Assembly (NCBI RefSeq): GCF_000189395.1
Contig: NZ_AEPB01000054.1
Location: forward strand, 1 to 64,000
DNA: 64,000 bases
Source: Planococcus donghaensis MPA1U2
GTDB lineage: Bacteria; Bacillota; Bacilli; Bacillales_A; Planococcaceae
Direction: 5' to 3'
This document shows, piece after piece, positions 1 through 10,452 of the stretch. Made by a program: the position numbers and the translations under genes. Every line of letters begins with the position of its first letter. Positions within the stretch are counted from its first letter, which is position 1. The notes under the pieces were generated by a model. The model saw nothing but the letters and a program-made list of their open reading frames with translations. It ran no database searches and was not told the origin of the DNA.

Positions 1-157
1 ATGAAACAGTTTTAAAATAAATTCTAAAATAACGACAAATTAGAATTTGGTGAGGTCAAAAAAGCAATTGAACTAAATTACTAATATAATAGTCGAACCT
101 TTAAACGCTTAAAATCAAAGGCTTTTTTGTTTGATTTATAATTTTGATACTTACTAT

Positions 158-187
158 TTGATATGTGTAAAAAGCTTGTTGTATAAT
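158..187 (+). promoter_or_regulatory. Sigma-A promoter of the ctsR operon
   Basis: A TTGATA -35 box (158-163) and a perfect TATAAT -10 box (182-187) are separated by 18 bp. The expected start of transcription falls inside the CtsR operator just downstream. The stretch from 1 to 157 holds no gene I can support. It contains one isolated heptamer GGTCAAA (54-60) that resembles a CtsR half-site. Confidence 0.8.
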
Positions 188-189
188 TA

Positions 190-206
190 AGTCAAATATA
201 GTCAAA
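190..206 (+). promoter_or_regulatory. CtsR operator (tandem heptad repeat)
   Basis: Two direct copies of AGTCAAA (190-196 and 200-206) are separated by TAT. This matches the CtsR consensus RGTCAAA-NAN-RGTCAAA exactly. A third degenerate copy, AGTCAAC, overlaps at 206-212. The site begins 3 bp after the -10 box, so bound CtsR would block RNA polymerase and the operon would repress itself until heat or protein stress. Confidence 0.92.
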
Positions 207-244
207 GTCAACTTTTTCATATTATGTACGAAGAGGTGAAAGCA

Positions 245-715
245 ATGCGGAACATTTCGGATGTAATTGAAGGTTATTTGAGACAAGTTATCGAATTAAG
301 CGAGAGAGACCATATTGAAATTAAACGCAGTGAAGTGGCTGAAAAATTTCAGTGTGTCCCTTCTCAAATAAATTATGTTATAAATACTCGATTTACGGTT
401 GATCGTGGATACTTGGTAGAAAGTAAACGCGGTGGTGGTGGGTATATTCGCATTAAAAGAATCAGGCTACATCAAAAGTCAGATGTTATAGCAGAAGTTA
501 TTGAGCGATTGGAACATGGGGCTACGCAGATAATGGCAGAAGACATCGTATTTAGATTACTTGATGAAGAAATTATTTCTAAGCGAGAAGCTAAACTAAT
601 TCTTAGTGCCATTGATCGAGGTACTTTGCTTCTCCCTCTTCCGACACGTGATGAAATTCGCGCGCGTATTCTTATAGCAATGCTCTTCACAATTAAATAT
701 CAAACGAACACATAA
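245..715 (+). CDS. ctsR: CtsR, transcriptional repressor of class III heat-shock genes
   Basis: CtsR is a dimeric repressor that binds tandem heptad operators ahead of clp genes and releases them on heat or protein stress. The 156-residue product has the family's usual length. It has the N-terminal winged helix-turn-helix with the very conserved stretch around FQCVPSQINYVINTRF, followed by the glycine-rich wing ESKRGGGGYIRI that contacts DNA and senses temperature in B. subtilis. I chose the ATG at 245 because the Shine-Dalgarno AGAGGTGAA lies just before it; an ATG 21 bp upstream would place that site inside the gene. It is the first gene of ctsR-mcsA-mcsB-clpC and has its own operator upstream. 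Confidence 0.96.
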   Translation: MRNISDVIEGYLRQVIELSERDHIEIKRSEVAEKFQCVPSQINYVINTRFTVDRGYLVESKRGGGGYIRIKRIRLHQKSDVIAEVIERLEHGATQIMAEDIVFRLLDEEIISKREAKLILSAIDRGTLLLPLPTRDEIRARILIAMLFTIKYQTNT

Positions 716-727
716 AGAGGTGAAAAG

Positions 728-1261
728 ATGATTTGCGATCAATGCGGAGAACGTTCTGCATCAGTTATAGTTAAACAACAGCAACAAGGACAGATAGTTG
801 AAAGGAATTTATGTCATATCTGTGCTGCTGAAAACCATAGTATTAATATTGCTTTTGAACAGGATCCTTTAGCTATTCATCAGTTATTATCAAATTGGTT
901 CCCTAATGCGCAAGCATCCATTAACCCAGTCAGAAAGGAAATAGCAACATGTCCTTCCTGTGGTTTTACTTTCTCTAAATTTTTACGAATCGGGAAATTT
1001 GGATGTGCTTCTTGTTATGATGCGTTTTCACCTCAGCTTAACGAGATCTTTAAACGTTTCCATAACGGAAATATAGAGCATACGGGTAAAATACCTGCTT
1101 CTTACGGCACAACTTTGAAAATAAAAAAAGAAATTGAAGAACTTCGAAAACAAATGCAAATATCCATTCAAGGAGAGCATTTTGAAGAAGCTGCTAGATT
1201 AAGAGATGAAGTAAAAGTTTTAAGTGCAAAGCTTGAAGGAGGTATCCAGGATGGCAGTTGA
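728..1261 (+). CDS. mcsA: McsA, zinc-binding activator of the McsB arginine kinase
   Basis: McsA activates the protein-arginine kinase McsB and modulates CtsR and ClpC in the heat-shock circuit. The 177-residue protein carries two zinc-binding blocks: CxxC pairs at C3/C6 and C29/C32, and a second set at C75/C78 and C93/C96. A C-terminal UVR-like helical segment (about residues 145-172, GEHFEEAARLRDEV) resembles the UvrB/ClpC interaction motif. It starts 12 bp after ctsR behind AAAGAGGTGAAAAG and overlaps mcsB by 11 bp, which suggests translational coupling of the activator with its kinase. Confidence 0.94.
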   Translation: MICDQCGERSASVIVKQQQQGQIVERNLCHICAAENHSINIAFEQDPLAIHQLLSNWFPNAQASINPVRKEIATCPSCGFTFSKFLRIGKFGCASCYDAFSPQLNEIFKRFHNGNIEHTGKIPASYGTTLKIKKEIEELRKQMQISIQGEHFEEAARLRDEVKVLSAKLEGGIQDGS

Positions 1262-2342
1262 GCGTTTTCTTCAACCCCATGCAAGTAGCTGGATGGCTAA
1301 CGATGGTGAAAATGTAGATATTGCAATGAGTACAAGAATTAGATTGGCCAGAAATTTGAACAACTTTAAATTCCCGTATGCTTTTACAGAAGACGAAGCA
1401 CTCAAAGTAGACAAAGAAATCTCGGCTGTATTATTAGATAAAGGAAATGAATTAGACTATACTTTTAGCCATATCAGTATTGAAGAGCTAGCTGAGTTGC
1501 AAAAAGAGATACTGGTAGAAAAACATTTAATTAGTCCTTATCTTATAAATAGTCATCACTCAGGTTCTGTTTTGTTGTCTGATAACGAAGAGCTGAGTAT
1601 TATGGTGAATGAAGAAGATCATTTGCGAATTCAAAGTCTTCAATCAGGATTTCAACTTCAACAAGCTTATAAAATAGCAAATGAACTAGATTCTCTTTTA
1701 GAAAAAAACTTATCTTATGCTTTTCATGAAAAACATGGGTATTTAACTAGTTGTCCAACAAACGTAGGAACTGGGATGCGGGCATCCGTTATGCTTCATT
1801 TACCTGCTTTAACTATGTCGCATCAAATCCAACGAATCATTCCAGCTATTTCAAGACTTGGAATGGTGGTTCGAGGCATATATGGTGAAGGTAGTGAGGC
1901 TTTAGGAAATGTTTATCAAATATCTAACCAATTGACTCTTGGAAAATCAGAATACGAGATTCTTCAAGACCTAGAAAACATGACAGAGCAAATTATTCAA
2001 CAAGAACGTAAGGCGCGTGAAGCGATTGCGTTAAATTCACCGATAGTATTGGAAGACAGGATATACCGTTCACTTGGCACCCTTACCCATTCGAGACTGC
2101 TGACGACAGAAGAAGCTGCAACGTGTCTGTCAGATGTTCGTTTGGGTATAGATTTAAAAATGATTCAAGATGTAGATATGTCGATTTTAAATGAATTAAT
2201 GATTTTTATGCAGCCGGCATTTCTGCAGCAATATGCAGACAAGCCACTGCAACCGAAAGAACGCGATTTTGCTCGGGCGAAGTTGTTCCGAGAAAGGTTG
2301 AATAAAAACGGTATAAATAGTGAAGGAGAGGATCTTGCATGA
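1251..2342 (+). CDS. mcsB: McsB, protein-arginine kinase
   Basis: McsB phosphorylates arginines on misfolded proteins and on CtsR, which marks them for ClpCP. The 363 residues equal the B. subtilis length. The phosphagen-kinase fold shows STRIRLARN (27-35) in the nucleotide-binding arginine region, NEEDHLR (120-126) with the catalytic acidic residues, and the Cys loop around C168 ([13 protein letters not shown]). Near the C-terminus, RDFARA matches the RDxxRA phospho-arginine allosteric motif. The start at 1251 is preceded by AAGGAGG inside the end of mcsA. A longer frame from 1224 has no ribosome-binding site. The stop overlaps the clpC start by 4 bp (ATGA). Confidence 0.95.
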   Translation: MAVERFLQPHASSWMANDGENVDIAMSTRIRLARNLNNFKFPYAFTEDEALKVDKEISAVLLDKGNELDYTFSHISIEELAELQKEILVEKHLISPYLINSHHSGSVLLSDNEELSIMVNEEDHLRIQSLQSGFQLQQAYKIANELDSLLEKNLSYAFHEKHGYLTSCPTNVGTGMRASVMLHLPALTMSHQIQRIIPAISRLGMVVRGIYGEGSEALGNVYQISNQLTLGKSEYEILQDLENMTEQIIQQERKAREAIALNSPIVLEDRIYRSLGTLTHSRLLTTEEAATCLSDVRLGIDLKMIQDVDMSILNELMIFMQPAFLQQYADKPLQPKERDFARAKLFRERLNKNGINSEGEDLA

Positions 2343-4801
2343 TGTTTAATCGATTTACACAACGCGCACAAAAAGTTCTTCAGTTAGCTCAAGAAGAGGC
2401 AATTCGTATGAAACATGAATCAATCGGTACAGAGCATATTCTTCTCGGTTTAATTCGTGAAGGTGGCGGAATTGCTGCTAAAGCTCTTGAAGCGATTGAA
2501 GTGAATACTCAGTTGATCGAAGAAGGTGTTAAAGAATTGGTTGGAGTCGGCGAAAAAGAAGTTGGTCCAATTGTGCATTACACACCGAGAGCTAAAAAAG
2601 TTATTGAATTGTCAGTTGATGAGTCCCGTAAATTGGGTCACTCTTATATAGGAACAGAACATTTACTATTAGCACTTATTCGTGAAGGAGAAGGCGTTGC
2701 AGCTCGTGTGTTAGGAAATGCCGGTGTTAGCTTGAATAAAGCGCGCCAGCAAGTGTTACAGCTTCTAGGCAGCAATGAGCAGACGTCTACAGGGACGAGC
2801 CCGAATGCGTCGGCGAATACACCAACATTAGATGGGTTAGCTCGTGATTTAACACAAGTCGCTCGTGAAGGGGGATTAGATCCTGTAATCGGCAGAAGCG
2901 ATGAAATTACACGTGTGATTGAAGTGTTGAGCCGTAGAACAAAAAATAACCCGGTTTTAATTGGTGAACCTGGTGTTGGTAAAACAGCGATTGCTGAAGG
3001 ATTGGCTCAGCAAATCGTTAACAATGAAATTCCTGAAACATTACGTGATAAACGCGTTATGGTTTTAGATATGGGTACAGTGGTGGCTGGAACAAAATAC
3101 CGCGGAGAATTTGAAGATCGCTTGAAAAAAGTGATGGATGAAATTCGTCAAGCAGGTAACGTTATTCTGTTTATCGATGAGCTTCATACATTAATTGGTG
3201 CTGGCGGTGCAGAAGGGGCGATTGATGCTTCTAATATTTTGAAACCATCACTATCACGTGGAGAACTTCAATGTATTGGTGCGACAACGTTAGATGAGTA
3301 CCGTAAGTATATTGAAAAAGATGCAGCTCTTGAGCGTCGTTTCCAACCAATTCAAGTAGATGAGCCTTCAGTTGAAGAATCGATTCAAATTATTCGTGGC
3401 TTGCGCGATCGTTATGAGGCGCATCACCGTGTGAAAATTACGGATGAAGCAATTGAAGCAGCGGCTAAAATGTCAGACCGCTATATTTCGGATCGATTCT
3501 TACCAGATAAAGCAATTGATTTGATTGATGAGGCCGGATCGAAAGTAAGACTTCGTTCTTATACAACTCCACCAGATTTAAAAGAGTTGGAATCTCGTTT
3601 AGAAGCGGCACGTTCTGAGAAAAATGAAGCTGTTCAAAGCCAAGAGTTTGAAAAAGCCGCTTCGCTTCGTGATGCTGAACAAAAACTGCAAAACCAATTA
3701 GATAAAACGAAGAAAGAATGGAAAGAAAAACAAGGCAAAGAAGAGTCTGAAGTGACAGTAGAAGATATTGCGAAAGTCGTTTCTATGTGGACGGGTATTC
3801 CAGTTTCGAAACTGGCACAAACAGAATCAGATAAGTTGTTGAATTTGGAGTCTATCTTGCATAACCGTGTTATTGGGCAAAATGAAGCAGTAACTTCAAT
3901 TTCTAAAGCTATTCGACGTGCGCGTGCAGGGTTGAAAGATCCAAAACGTCCAATTGGATCGTTTATTTTCCTTGGTCCAACAGGTGTTGGTAAAACGGAA
4001 TTAGCACGTGCCTTAGCAGAGTCTATGTTTGGCGATGAAGAAGCGATGATTCGCATCGACATGTCCGAGTATATGGAAAGACATTCAACTTCGCGTTTGG
4101 TTGGATCACCTCCAGGTTATGTTGGATATGAAGAAGGCGGACAGTTAACAGAAAAAGTTCGTAGAAAACCTTATTCTGTAGTACTTCTTGATGAAATTGA
4201 GAAAGCTCACCCGGATGTTTTCAACATTCTGTTGCAAGTTCTTGAAGATGGTCGTTTAACGGATTCAAAAGGTCGCAGAGTCGATTTCCGTAATACGGTT
4301 ATTATCATGACTTCGAACGTAGGGGCAGAAGAGTTGAAATACAATAAATATGTTGGCTTTAATTTGGAAGATGCAAAAACGGATTATAAAGACATGAAAG
4401 GGAAAATGCTTGCTGAGTTGAAAAAAGCATTCCGCCCAGAGTTCTTGAACCGTGTCGATGACATGATCGTCTTCCATTCTCTTGAAAAAGAAAACTTAAG
4501 AGAAATTGTGAACTTGATGACAAAACAATTGGTAGATCGCTTGAAAGAGCAGGATATCGATTTGGAGTTAACAGATGCAGCGCTTGAAAAAGTAGCGAAT
4601 GAAGGATATGATCCGGAATACGGGGCGCGTCCATTACGTCGTTCACTTCAAAAACACGTAGAAGACCGTTTGTCAGAAGAGTTATTAAAAGGTACAGCTC
4701 TGTCAGGACAAAAAATGATCTTTGATGTTGAAGGCGATGAATTTGTCGTTCGAACAAACAAACCAGAAAAAACAAAAGAAATAGCAATAGAAAAACAATA
4801 A
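2339..4801 (+). CDS. clpC: ClpC, AAA+ unfoldase of the ClpCP protease
   Basis: ClpC is the Hsp100 ATPase that unfolds adaptor-delivered or arginine-phosphorylated substrates and feeds them to ClpP. The 820-residue product has the double N-terminal Clp_N repeat ([13 protein letters not shown] and [13 protein letters not shown]) and a first AAA+ module with Walker A at 209-216 (GEPGVGKT). A coiled-coil M domain with a UVR-like segment ([14 protein letters not shown]) follows, then a second AAA+ module with Walker A at 546-553 (GPTGVGKT). Translation is coupled to mcsB through the overlapping ATGA. The second codon is also ATG, as in B. subtilis, so the exact start could be 2342. A strong terminator ends the operon. 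Confidence 0.97.
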   Translation: MMFNRFTQRAQKVLQLAQEEAIRMKHESIGTEHILLGLIREGGGIAAKALEAIEVNTQLIEEGVKELVGVGEKEVGPIVHYTPRAKKVIELSVDESRKLGHSYIGTEHLLLALIREGEGVAARVLGNAGVSLNKARQQVLQLLGSNEQTSTGTSPNASANTPTLDGLARDLTQVAREGGLDPVIGRSDEITRVIEVLSRRTKNNPVLIGEPGVGKTAIAEGLAQQIVNNEIPETLRDKRVMVLDMGTVVAGTKYRGEFEDRLKKVMDEIRQAGNVILFIDELHTLIGAGGAEGAIDASNILKPSLSRGELQCIGATTLDEYRKYIEKDAALERRFQPIQVDEPSVEESIQIIRGLRDRYEAHHRVKITDEAIEAAAKMSDRYISDRFLPDKAIDLIDEAGSKVRLRSYTTPPDLKELESRLEAARSEKNEAVQSQEFEKAASLRDAEQKLQNQLDKTKKEWKEKQGKEESEVTVEDIAKVVSMWTGIPVSKLAQTESDKLLNLESILHNRVIGQNEAVTSISKAIRRARAGLKDPKRPIGSFIFLGPTGVGKTELARALAESMFGDEEAMIRIDMSEYMERHSTSRLVGSPPGYVGYEEGGQLTEKVRRKPYSVVLLDEIEKAHPDVFNILLQVLEDGRLTDSKGRRVDFRNTVIIMTSNVGAEELKYNKYVGFNLEDAKTDYKDMKGKMLAELKKAFRPEFLNRVDDMIVFHSLEKENLREIVNLMTKQLVDRLKEQDIDLELTDAALEKVANEGYDPEYGARPLRRSLQKHVEDRLSEELLKGTALSGQKMIFDVEGDEFVVRTNKPEKTKEIAIEKQ

Positions 4802-4808
4802 GAATCTT

Positions 4809-4845
4809 CCGCTCTCCGGAGTTACTTTCCGGCGAGCGGTTTTTC
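4809..4845 (+). terminator. Rho-independent terminator after clpC
   Basis: CCGCTC and CCGGA on the 5' side pair with TCCGG and GAGCGG on the 3' side. The hairpin is followed by TTTTT. It closes the ctsR operon 8 bp after the clpC stop. No clear promoter fits before radA, so radA probably depends partly on read-through or on a promoter inside clpC. Confidence 0.85.
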
Positions 4846-4862
4846 TATTTAAGGAGGTACAC

Positions 4863-6239
4863 ATGGCTAAGAAAAAGACGAAATTCATTTGTCAGTCGTG
4901 TGGCTATGAATCGGCCAGATGGATGGGGAAATGTCCAGGGTGCGCATCATGGAATACGATGACAGAAGAAGTAGAAGTCCAAGCTCCTAAAGGAACACGC
5001 GGTTCTTTTCAACATAGTGCGTCAGTTCCGCAAAAAGCGACGCCTATCAATGCGATTGAAACACAAGACGAACCACGGGTAGAAACAGAACTAAGCGAAT
5101 TAAACCGTGTACTTGGTGGAGGCATTGTGCCAGGGTCATTAGTACTTATTGGGGGAGACCCGGGTATAGGGAAATCAACATTGCTATTACAAGTTTCAGC
5201 GATGCTTGCAAACGGTGGAAACCGGGTATTATATATTTCCGGAGAAGAATCAATTCGCCAAACTAAATTGCGTGCAGAGCGTTTAGATGCAACGTCTTCA
5301 GAGTTGTTTATCTATGCTGAAACGAATCTTGAACTGATTCACCATACCATTGAAGAGGTGGCACCTGACTTTGTTATTGTCGATTCAATTCAAACTGTTC
5401 ATCATCCGGAAGTCACATCTGCACCAGGTAGTGTGACACAAGTAAGAGAAAGTACGGCAGAGTTGATGCGAATCGCTAAAACAAAGAATATTGCGATTTT
5501 CCTCGTTGGACACGTAACAAAAGAAGGTCAAATTGCAGGACCGCGTATTTTAGAGCATATGGTTGATACGGTGTTATATTTTGAAGGCGAACGCCATCAC
5601 ACATATCGCATTTTACGCAGTGTTAAAAACCGTTTTGGTTCTACGAATGAAATCGCGATTTTTGAAATGCTTCAAAGTGGATTAAAAGAAGTGCTAAATC
5701 CATCAGAGTTATTTTTACAAGAGCGGTCGAGTGGTTCGGCAGGCTCAACTGTTGTAGCTTCAATGGAAGGAACAAGGCCCATCTTGGTTGAAATCCAAGC
5801 ATTGGTGACGCCTTCGAGTTTTAATTATCCAAAACGGATGGCGACGGGAATTGATGTCAATCGCGTGACCTTGTTGATGGCGGTGCTAGAAAAGCGTGTA
5901 GGTATGCTTTTGCAAGCGCAAGACGCGTACATTAAAGTTGCGGGTGGCGTAAAGCTTGACGAACCAGCGATTGATTTGGCTGTGTTAGCCAGTATTGTTT
6001 CGAGTTTCCGTGATAAAGCACCAAATGTTTATGATTGTATAATCGGCGAAGTCGGGTTGACCGGTGAAGTTAGACGCGTATCGCGTATTGAGCAGCGTGT
6101 TCAAGAAGCGGCAAAACTAGGCTTTAAACGTGCGATTATTCCCGCATCTAATTTAGGTGGCTGGGATTTTCCGGAAGGAATTCGCGTAGTAGGTGTAGAA
6201 AGTGTTAACGATGCATTAAAAGAGATTTTTCCACAGTAA
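4863..6239 (+). CDS. radA: RadA, DNA repair/recombination ATPase
   Basis: RadA (Sms) is a RecA-like helicase that drives branch migration and helps process recombination intermediates. The 458-residue protein begins with a four-cysteine zinc finger (C10, C13, C24, C27). It has the RecA-type core with Walker A at 97-106 ([10 protein letters not shown]), the signature KNRFG at 255-259, and a C-terminal Lon-protease-like domain without protease activity in the family. An AAGGAGGT site precedes the ATG. radA follows the clpC operon in many Bacillales. Confidence 0.96.
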   Translation: MAKKKTKFICQSCGYESARWMGKCPGCASWNTMTEEVEVQAPKGTRGSFQHSASVPQKATPINAIETQDEPRVETELSELNRVLGGGIVPGSLVLIGGDPGIGKSTLLLQVSAMLANGGNRVLYISGEESIRQTKLRAERLDATSSELFIYAETNLELIHHTIEEVAPDFVIVDSIQTVHHPEVTSAPGSVTQVRESTAELMRIAKTKNIAIFLVGHVTKEGQIAGPRILEHMVDTVLYFEGERHHTYRILRSVKNRFGSTNEIAIFEMLQSGLKEVLNPSELFLQERSSGSAGSTVVASMEGTRPILVEIQALVTPSSFNYPKRMATGIDVNRVTLLMAVLEKRVGMLLQAQDAYIKVAGGVKLDEPAIDLAVLASIVSSFRDKAPNVYDCIIGEVGLTGEVRRVSRIEQRVQEAAKLGFKRAIIPASNLGGWDFPEGIRVVGVESVNDALKEIFPQ

Positions 6240-6264
6240 GGAGGCAATATTGCCTCCTTTTATT
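6238..6264 (+). terminator. Terminator overlapping the radA stop codon
   Basis: AAGGAGGCAA and TTGCCTCCTT form a near-perfect hairpin with almost no loop, followed by TTATTT. The 5' arm begins inside the radA stop codon and contains a Shine-Dalgarno-like AAGGAGG that would be masked when the hairpin forms. Confidence 0.75.
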
Positions 6265-6331
6265 TCTAGGTATGTATCTTTGGGGCGTTCTTGTTTTATA
6301 ATGTGTATAATTAAAAAAGGAGGTGGAGCTC

Positions 6332-7411
6332 GTGTTAAGACCTATTATTCAAATAATGTTTTTACTTATTGGTGCGACGATCGGAATTTTATTATTACCA
6401 TCTGCATTTGAACTTATTCCCCTTCTCGACAGTCCGTGGATCAGTAATCCATATGTAGCAGCAATTGTTGGTGCTCTTATCTTTTTCATCTTATCTTTAT
6501 TATTTGTCGATTCATTGATTCATTTTATGAAATGGATGGAAGAGAAGTTATTGCGTGCCCCAACCCCGGACCTTTTATTCGGAACGGTCGGGATGGTTAT
6601 TGGACTTGTAGTGGCGTTTTTAGTAGGATTTGCGTTAAGCACGGTTGATATTCCACTTGTGGCGACAGTAGCGCCGCTAGTACTTTCAGTAGTGCTAGGT
6701 TATTTAGGGTTTCAAGTCGGATTCCAAAAGCGCGAGGAAATGTTAACGATGTTAACGCCTGCTAAATTTGTACCGGTGAAAAAGCAAGAAATCGAAGAGC
6801 CGATTGAAAAAACATCTTATAAATTGCTCGATACGAGCGTGATTATTGATGGCCGAATTGCGGATATTTCTGCAACTGGGTTTATGGAAGGGACATTTGT
6901 CGTGCCGCAATTTGTTTTGTCTGAACTGCAACATATTGCGGATTCGTCAGATACATTGAAACGAACTCGCGGTAGGCGAGGATTGGACATTTTAAAACGT
7001 CTTCAAAGCGAGCGTGTAGATGCTATCATGATTACGGAAGAAAGTTTCGATGAAGTAAGCGAAGTCGATTTGAAACTAATGCGCGCTGCGAAAAAAATGG
7101 GCGGCAAAGTCGTGACCAACGATTTTAACCTCAATAAAGTGTGTGAACTGCACAATGTTCCGGTATTGAATATTAATGATTTGGCGAATGCTGTAAAACC
7201 TGTGGTTATTCCAGGAGAAGATATGCATGTCGTAGTCATTAAAGACGGCAAAGAGCAAAATCAAGGTGTCGCTTATTTAGACGATGGGACGATGATTGTC
7301 ATTGAAGGCGGTAAAGGGTTTATTGGCCAAGCGATCAATGTTACCGTTACGAGTGTGTTGCAGACTTCTGCAGGCCGAATGATTTTTGCGAAACCGCGTG
7401 AAGGCAAATAA
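6332..7411 (+). CDS. yacL: YacL-type membrane-anchored PIN/TRAM-domain protein
   Basis: This is a conserved Bacillales protein of uncertain role with a PIN ribonuclease-like domain and a TRAM RNA-binding domain. The 359-residue product starts with about four hydrophobic segments (residues 1-135). A PIN domain opens with DTSVIIDGR at 167-175, whose acidic residues would bind metal, and continues to about 290. A TRAM domain follows, ending near GRMIFAKPR. I chose the GTG at 6332 because AGGAGGTG lies 7 bp upstream; a GTG at 6323 is inside that site. Two TATAAT-like boxes (6297 and 6306) precede it without a good -35, so a local promoter is possible but unproven. It may act as a membrane-linked RNase. 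Confidence 0.88.
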   Translation: MLRPIIQIMFLLIGATIGILLLPSAFELIPLLDSPWISNPYVAAIVGALIFFILSLLFVDSLIHFMKWMEEKLLRAPTPDLLFGTVGMVIGLVVAFLVGFALSTVDIPLVATVAPLVLSVVLGYLGFQVGFQKREEMLTMLTPAKFVPVKKQEIEEPIEKTSYKLLDTSVIIDGRIADISATGFMEGTFVVPQFVLSELQHIADSSDTLKRTRGRRGLDILKRLQSERVDAIMITEESFDEVSEVDLKLMRAAKKMGGKVVTNDFNLNKVCELHNVPVLNINDLANAVKPVVIPGEDMHVVVIKDGKEQNQGVAYLDDGTMIVIEGGKGFIGQAINVTVTSVLQTSAGRMIFAKPREGK

Positions 7412-7441
7412 CGTGCAACATATGGATAAAGGATGTTTATT

Positions 7442-8137
7442 ATGAATTATACAGTCGTCTTGCCTGCTGCTGGCAGTGGGAAACGAATGAAAGCTGACAA
7501 AAATAAATTATTACTTGAACTTTTCGGTAAGCCTATTTTTCTATATACATTAGAAGTTTTTCAACAAGACCCAAACTGTGATGCGATTTGGTTGGCGGTA
7601 AAAGAGCAAGAGCGGGAACTAATTGAAAACTATGTAAAACGCTATAACTTAACAAAAGTACAAGGTTACGCTACAGGGGGAACAGAACGGCAAGATAGTG
7701 TGAGAGCTTGCCTCGAAGCAATTCCACCTTGTGGCGTTGTTTTGGTTCATGATGCAGCAAGGCCATTTATCGACAAAGAAGTCATTGCGAATTTAGTGGA
7801 AACAGCTCACACGTCTGGTGCAGCAATAGCCGCTGTTCCGGTAAAAGATACCATTAAAAAAGCAGAAAATGGCATTATTTCAGAAACAGTAGACCGCAAT
7901 CAATTATGGATGATTCAAACGCCACAAGCATTTCGTTATTCATTAATGTTAGAAGCAGCTCAAAAAGCTCACAACGATGGCTTTATGGGAACAGATGAAG
8001 CGATGCTTGTTGAACGGTTAAATTACCCTGTCGCGATTGTTGAGAGTACATACGAAAATATAAAAATGACGACGCCAGATGATTTGATTTATGGAAGAGC
8101 TATTCTGGAAAGTCGCTTACAGGAGGAACAGAAATGA
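7442..8137 (+). CDS. ispD: IspD, 2-C-methyl-D-erythritol 4-phosphate cytidylyltransferase
   Basis: IspD joins CTP and MEP to make CDP-methylerythritol in the non-mevalonate isoprenoid pathway. The 231-residue protein has the N-terminal nucleotide-binding loop PAAGSGKRM with its trailing lysine ([12 protein letters not shown]), the HDAARPF metal/CDP motif, and the C-terminal TTPDDL signature. The ATG at 7442 has AAAGGA at good spacing; the ATG at 7433 overlaps that site. The stop overlaps ispF by 4 bp (ATGA), and the two enzymes are nearly consecutive in the pathway. Confidence 0.95.
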   Translation: MNYTVVLPAAGSGKRMKADKNKLLLELFGKPIFLYTLEVFQQDPNCDAIWLAVKEQERELIENYVKRYNLTKVQGYATGGTERQDSVRACLEAIPPCGVVLVHDAARPFIDKEVIANLVETAHTSGAAIAAVPVKDTIKKAENGIISETVDRNQLWMIQTPQAFRYSLMLEAAQKAHNDGFMGTDEAMLVERLNYPVAIVESTYENIKMTTPDDLIYGRAILESRLQEEQK

Positions 8138-8634
8138 TTCGAATTGGACAAGGTTATGATGTGCATCAATTAGCAGAAGGACGCCCATTTATTTTAGGTG
8201 GCGTTGAAATCGAACACGACCGAGGACTTCTTGGTCATTCAGATGCAGACGTATTATTGCATACCATCACAGATGCGGCACTTGGCGCAATTGGTGGAGG
8301 CGATATCGGTAAACATTTTCCAGACACAGATCCGGAATTTAAAAACGCGGATTCTCGTAAATTATTGACGCACATTTGGCAATATGTAAAAGAACAAGGC
8401 TATGAGCTTGGCAATGTGGATTGCACTGTAATTGCGCAAAAACCGAAATTGGCGCCTTATATTGAACAAATGCGCGAATCAATTGCTAACTTACTTGAAG
8501 CAGATATTTCGCAAGTTAGTGTCAAAGCTACAACTTCAGAACACCTTGGGTTTGTTGGACGTGAAGAAGGAATTGCTGCGCTTGCAGTGATCCTACTAAC
8601 AAAACACCCAGTTTCTCTTGATGTGCCAGAGTGA
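8134..8634 (+). CDS. ispF: IspF, 2-C-methyl-D-erythritol 2,4-cyclodiphosphate synthase
   Basis: IspF cyclises CDP-ME 2-phosphate to ME-cyclodiphosphate with loss of CMP. The 166-residue protein is a small trimeric enzyme. The zinc ligands D9 and H11 lie in GQGYDVHQL, and the second metal region is [19 protein letters not shown]. The C-terminal [16 protein letters not shown] matches the family signature. It is translationally coupled to ispD through ATGA. Confidence 0.96.
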   Translation: MIRIGQGYDVHQLAEGRPFILGGVEIEHDRGLLGHSDADVLLHTITDAALGAIGGGDIGKHFPDTDPEFKNADSRKLLTHIWQYVKEQGYELGNVDCTVIAQKPKLAPYIEQMRESIANLLEADISQVSVKATTSEHLGFVGREEGIAALAVILLTKHPVSLDVPE

Positions 8635-8676
8635 TAGAATAGTAAAAGAATAAACGATATTTTAGGAGGAAATAAA

Positions 8677-10140
8677 ATGACACAAGAAGTTCGCGTACGT
8701 TACGCACCAAGCCCGACAGGCCATTTGCATATCGGGGGCGCTCGTACAGCTTTATTTAATTATTTATTTGCACGTCATAACAACGGAAAATTCATTGTTC
8801 GCATTGAAGATACAGATACGGCTCGTAATATCGAAACAGGGATTATGTCTCAGTTGGATAACTTAAAATGGTTAGGCATTGAACACGACGAGTCTATTGA
8901 TGTTGGCGGAGAATACGGTCCTTATCGTCAAATGGAACGTTTGGATACGTACAAAAATCATTCAGATCAAATGCTCGAAAAAGGATTGGCTTTTAAATGT
9001 TTCTGTACTCCTGAAGAGTTAGAAGTAGAACGCGATGCACAAAAAGCAGCGGGTATTGCAGCTCCTCAATACAGCGGAACTTGCCGTAACTTAACGGCGG
9101 AAGAAGTGGCTGAAAGAGAAGAGTCAGGTAAGACGTTTAGCATTCGTGCAAAAGTTCCTACAAACGTAACTTATGAATTTAACGATTTAGTACGCGGTCC
9201 GATTTCATTTGAATCAAAAGATATTGGCGACTGGGTGATGGTTAAAACGACAGGGATTCCGACGTATAACTTTGCCGTTGTTATTGATGATTATTTGATG
9301 AAGATTTCTCATGTTTTCCGCGGAGAAGAGCATTTGTCGAACACACCAAGACAAATGATGATATACGATGCATTTGGTTGGGATTATCCGAGCTATGGTC
9401 ACATGACGTTAATCATTAACGAAGATCGTAAGAAATTATCGAAACGCGACGAGTCGATCTTACAGTTTATTTCACAATATAAAGAATTAGGCTATATTCC
9501 TGAAGCGTTATTTAACTTCTTTGCACTTCTAGGCTGGTCTCCAGAAGGAGAAGAAGAAATCTTCTCGAAAGAAGAATTTATTCGCATTTTTGATGTAGAA
9601 CGTTTGTCTAAATCGCCATCGATGTTCGATAAGCAAAAGTTGATGTGGATGAACAACCAATATATTAAACAATTGCCGCTTGAAGAAGTTGTGAAATTAG
9701 CACTTCCGCATTTGCAAAAAGCAGGGAAATTACCAGAAGAAATGACACCAGAACAAACAGATTGGGCTAACAAGCTTGTTGCTTTGTATCACGATCAAAT
9801 GAGCTATGGTGCTGAAATTACTGAGCTATCAGAACAATTTTTCACTGACGATTTAACATATGGCGAAGCTGAAAAAGAAGTGTTGGCTGGAGAACAAGTG
9901 CCGGAAGTAATGGCAGCATTTAAAGAGCAATTGGCTAGCTTAGAAAACTTTGAACCCGCTGAAATTAAAGCGGCAATAAAAGCTGTTCAAAAAGCAACAG
10001 GTCATAAAGGCAAAAACTTGTTTATGCCAATTCGTGTGGTTATTACTGGCCAAATGCACGGTCCTGAATTGCCAGATGCGATTTCTTTATTAGGAAAAGA
10101 CAAAGCAATCGCGCGCGTAGCACAATATGCAAGTGCGTAA
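8677..10140 (+). CDS. gltX: GltX, glutamyl-tRNA synthetase
   Basis: GltX charges tRNA-Glu. In Bacillales it also mischarges tRNA-Gln, which is then amidated. The 487-residue class I synthetase has the HIGH-like HLHIG at 16-20 and the KMSKS-like KLSKR at 253-257. The first catalytic domain and the helical C-terminal anticodon-binding domain are complete. AGGAGGAAATAAA precedes the ATG. The order gltX-cysE-cysS is typical of Bacillales. A new promoter and T-box follow directly after its stop. Confidence 0.97.
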   Translation: MTQEVRVRYAPSPTGHLHIGGARTALFNYLFARHNNGKFIVRIEDTDTARNIETGIMSQLDNLKWLGIEHDESIDVGGEYGPYRQMERLDTYKNHSDQMLEKGLAFKCFCTPEELEVERDAQKAAGIAAPQYSGTCRNLTAEEVAEREESGKTFSIRAKVPTNVTYEFNDLVRGPISFESKDIGDWVMVKTTGIPTYNFAVVIDDYLMKISHVFRGEEHLSNTPRQMMIYDAFGWDYPSYGHMTLIINEDRKKLSKRDESILQFISQYKELGYIPEALFNFFALLGWSPEGEEEIFSKEEFIRIFDVERLSKSPSMFDKQKLMWMNNQYIKQLPLEEVVKLALPHLQKAGKLPEEMTPEQTDWANKLVALYHDQMSYGAEITELSEQFFTDDLTYGEAEKEVLAGEQVPEVMAAFKEQLASLENFEPAEIKAAIKAVQKATGHKGKNLFMPIRVVITGQMHGPELPDAISLLGKDKAIARVAQYASA

Positions 10141-10142
10141 CG

Positions 10143-10170
10143 TTGACTTATTCGGCTGACGGTGTAAAAT
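10143..10170 (+). promoter_or_regulatory. Sigma-A promoter of the cysE-cysS operon
   Basis: TTGACT (10143-10148) and TAAAAT (10165-10170) are 16 bp apart. They lie immediately after the gltX stop and just before the T-box leader, so they would drive the leader RNA. Confidence 0.75.
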
Positions 10171-10185
10171 GAATTTACTATCATT

Positions 10186-10430
10186 AAAACGTTGACGAGA
10201 AGAAGTACATGTAGCAAGCTCTCTAGAGAAGATCCTCACCGGCTGAAAAGGATCTGTGCCACTGCTGCATGGAAATGCCTCTCCGAGTGCTGAGTCGAAA
10301 CAAGTAGACCAGACGTTTTGCCTGCGTTATAGGCTTTCGAGAGAAAAGGACGTTTTGTTCTTTTAATCAGAGTGGAACCGCGCAATTATGCGTCTCTGTC
10401 ATTTATATGACAGGGGCGCTTTTTATTTTG
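10186..10430 (+). promoter_or_regulatory. T-box leader (tRNA-Cys sensing) of cysE-cysS
   Basis: This fills the 312 bp gap between gltX and cysE. The basal Stem I helix pairs AAAACGT (10186-10192) with ACGTTTT (10313-10319). An upper helix pairs CATGTAGCA with TGCTGCATG. The specifier loop reads GAAA-TGC-C before the TCTC strand, so the specifier codon is TGC (10276-10278), cysteine. The T-box AGAGTGGAACCGCG is at 10369-10382; its variable base is A, which fits the U73 discriminator of tRNA-Cys. The terminator pairs GCG and CTGTCA with TGACAG and CGC (10390-10419), followed by a T run. Uncharged tRNA-Cys would promote read-through. Confidence 0.95.
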
Positions 10431-10452
10431 GAACAGAAAGGAAGCGAGAAGA

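Noticed and set aside
99-130. Terminator CCTTT/AAAGG with T run near the window start
   Set aside because: The stem is 5 bp with a long loop and no visible upstream gene.
10288-10290. Second TGC after CCGAG as the cysteine specifier
   Set aside because: By helix pairing these bases belong to the basal kink-turn strand. The specifier loop is at 10276-10278; both read TGC, so the amino acid call is unchanged.
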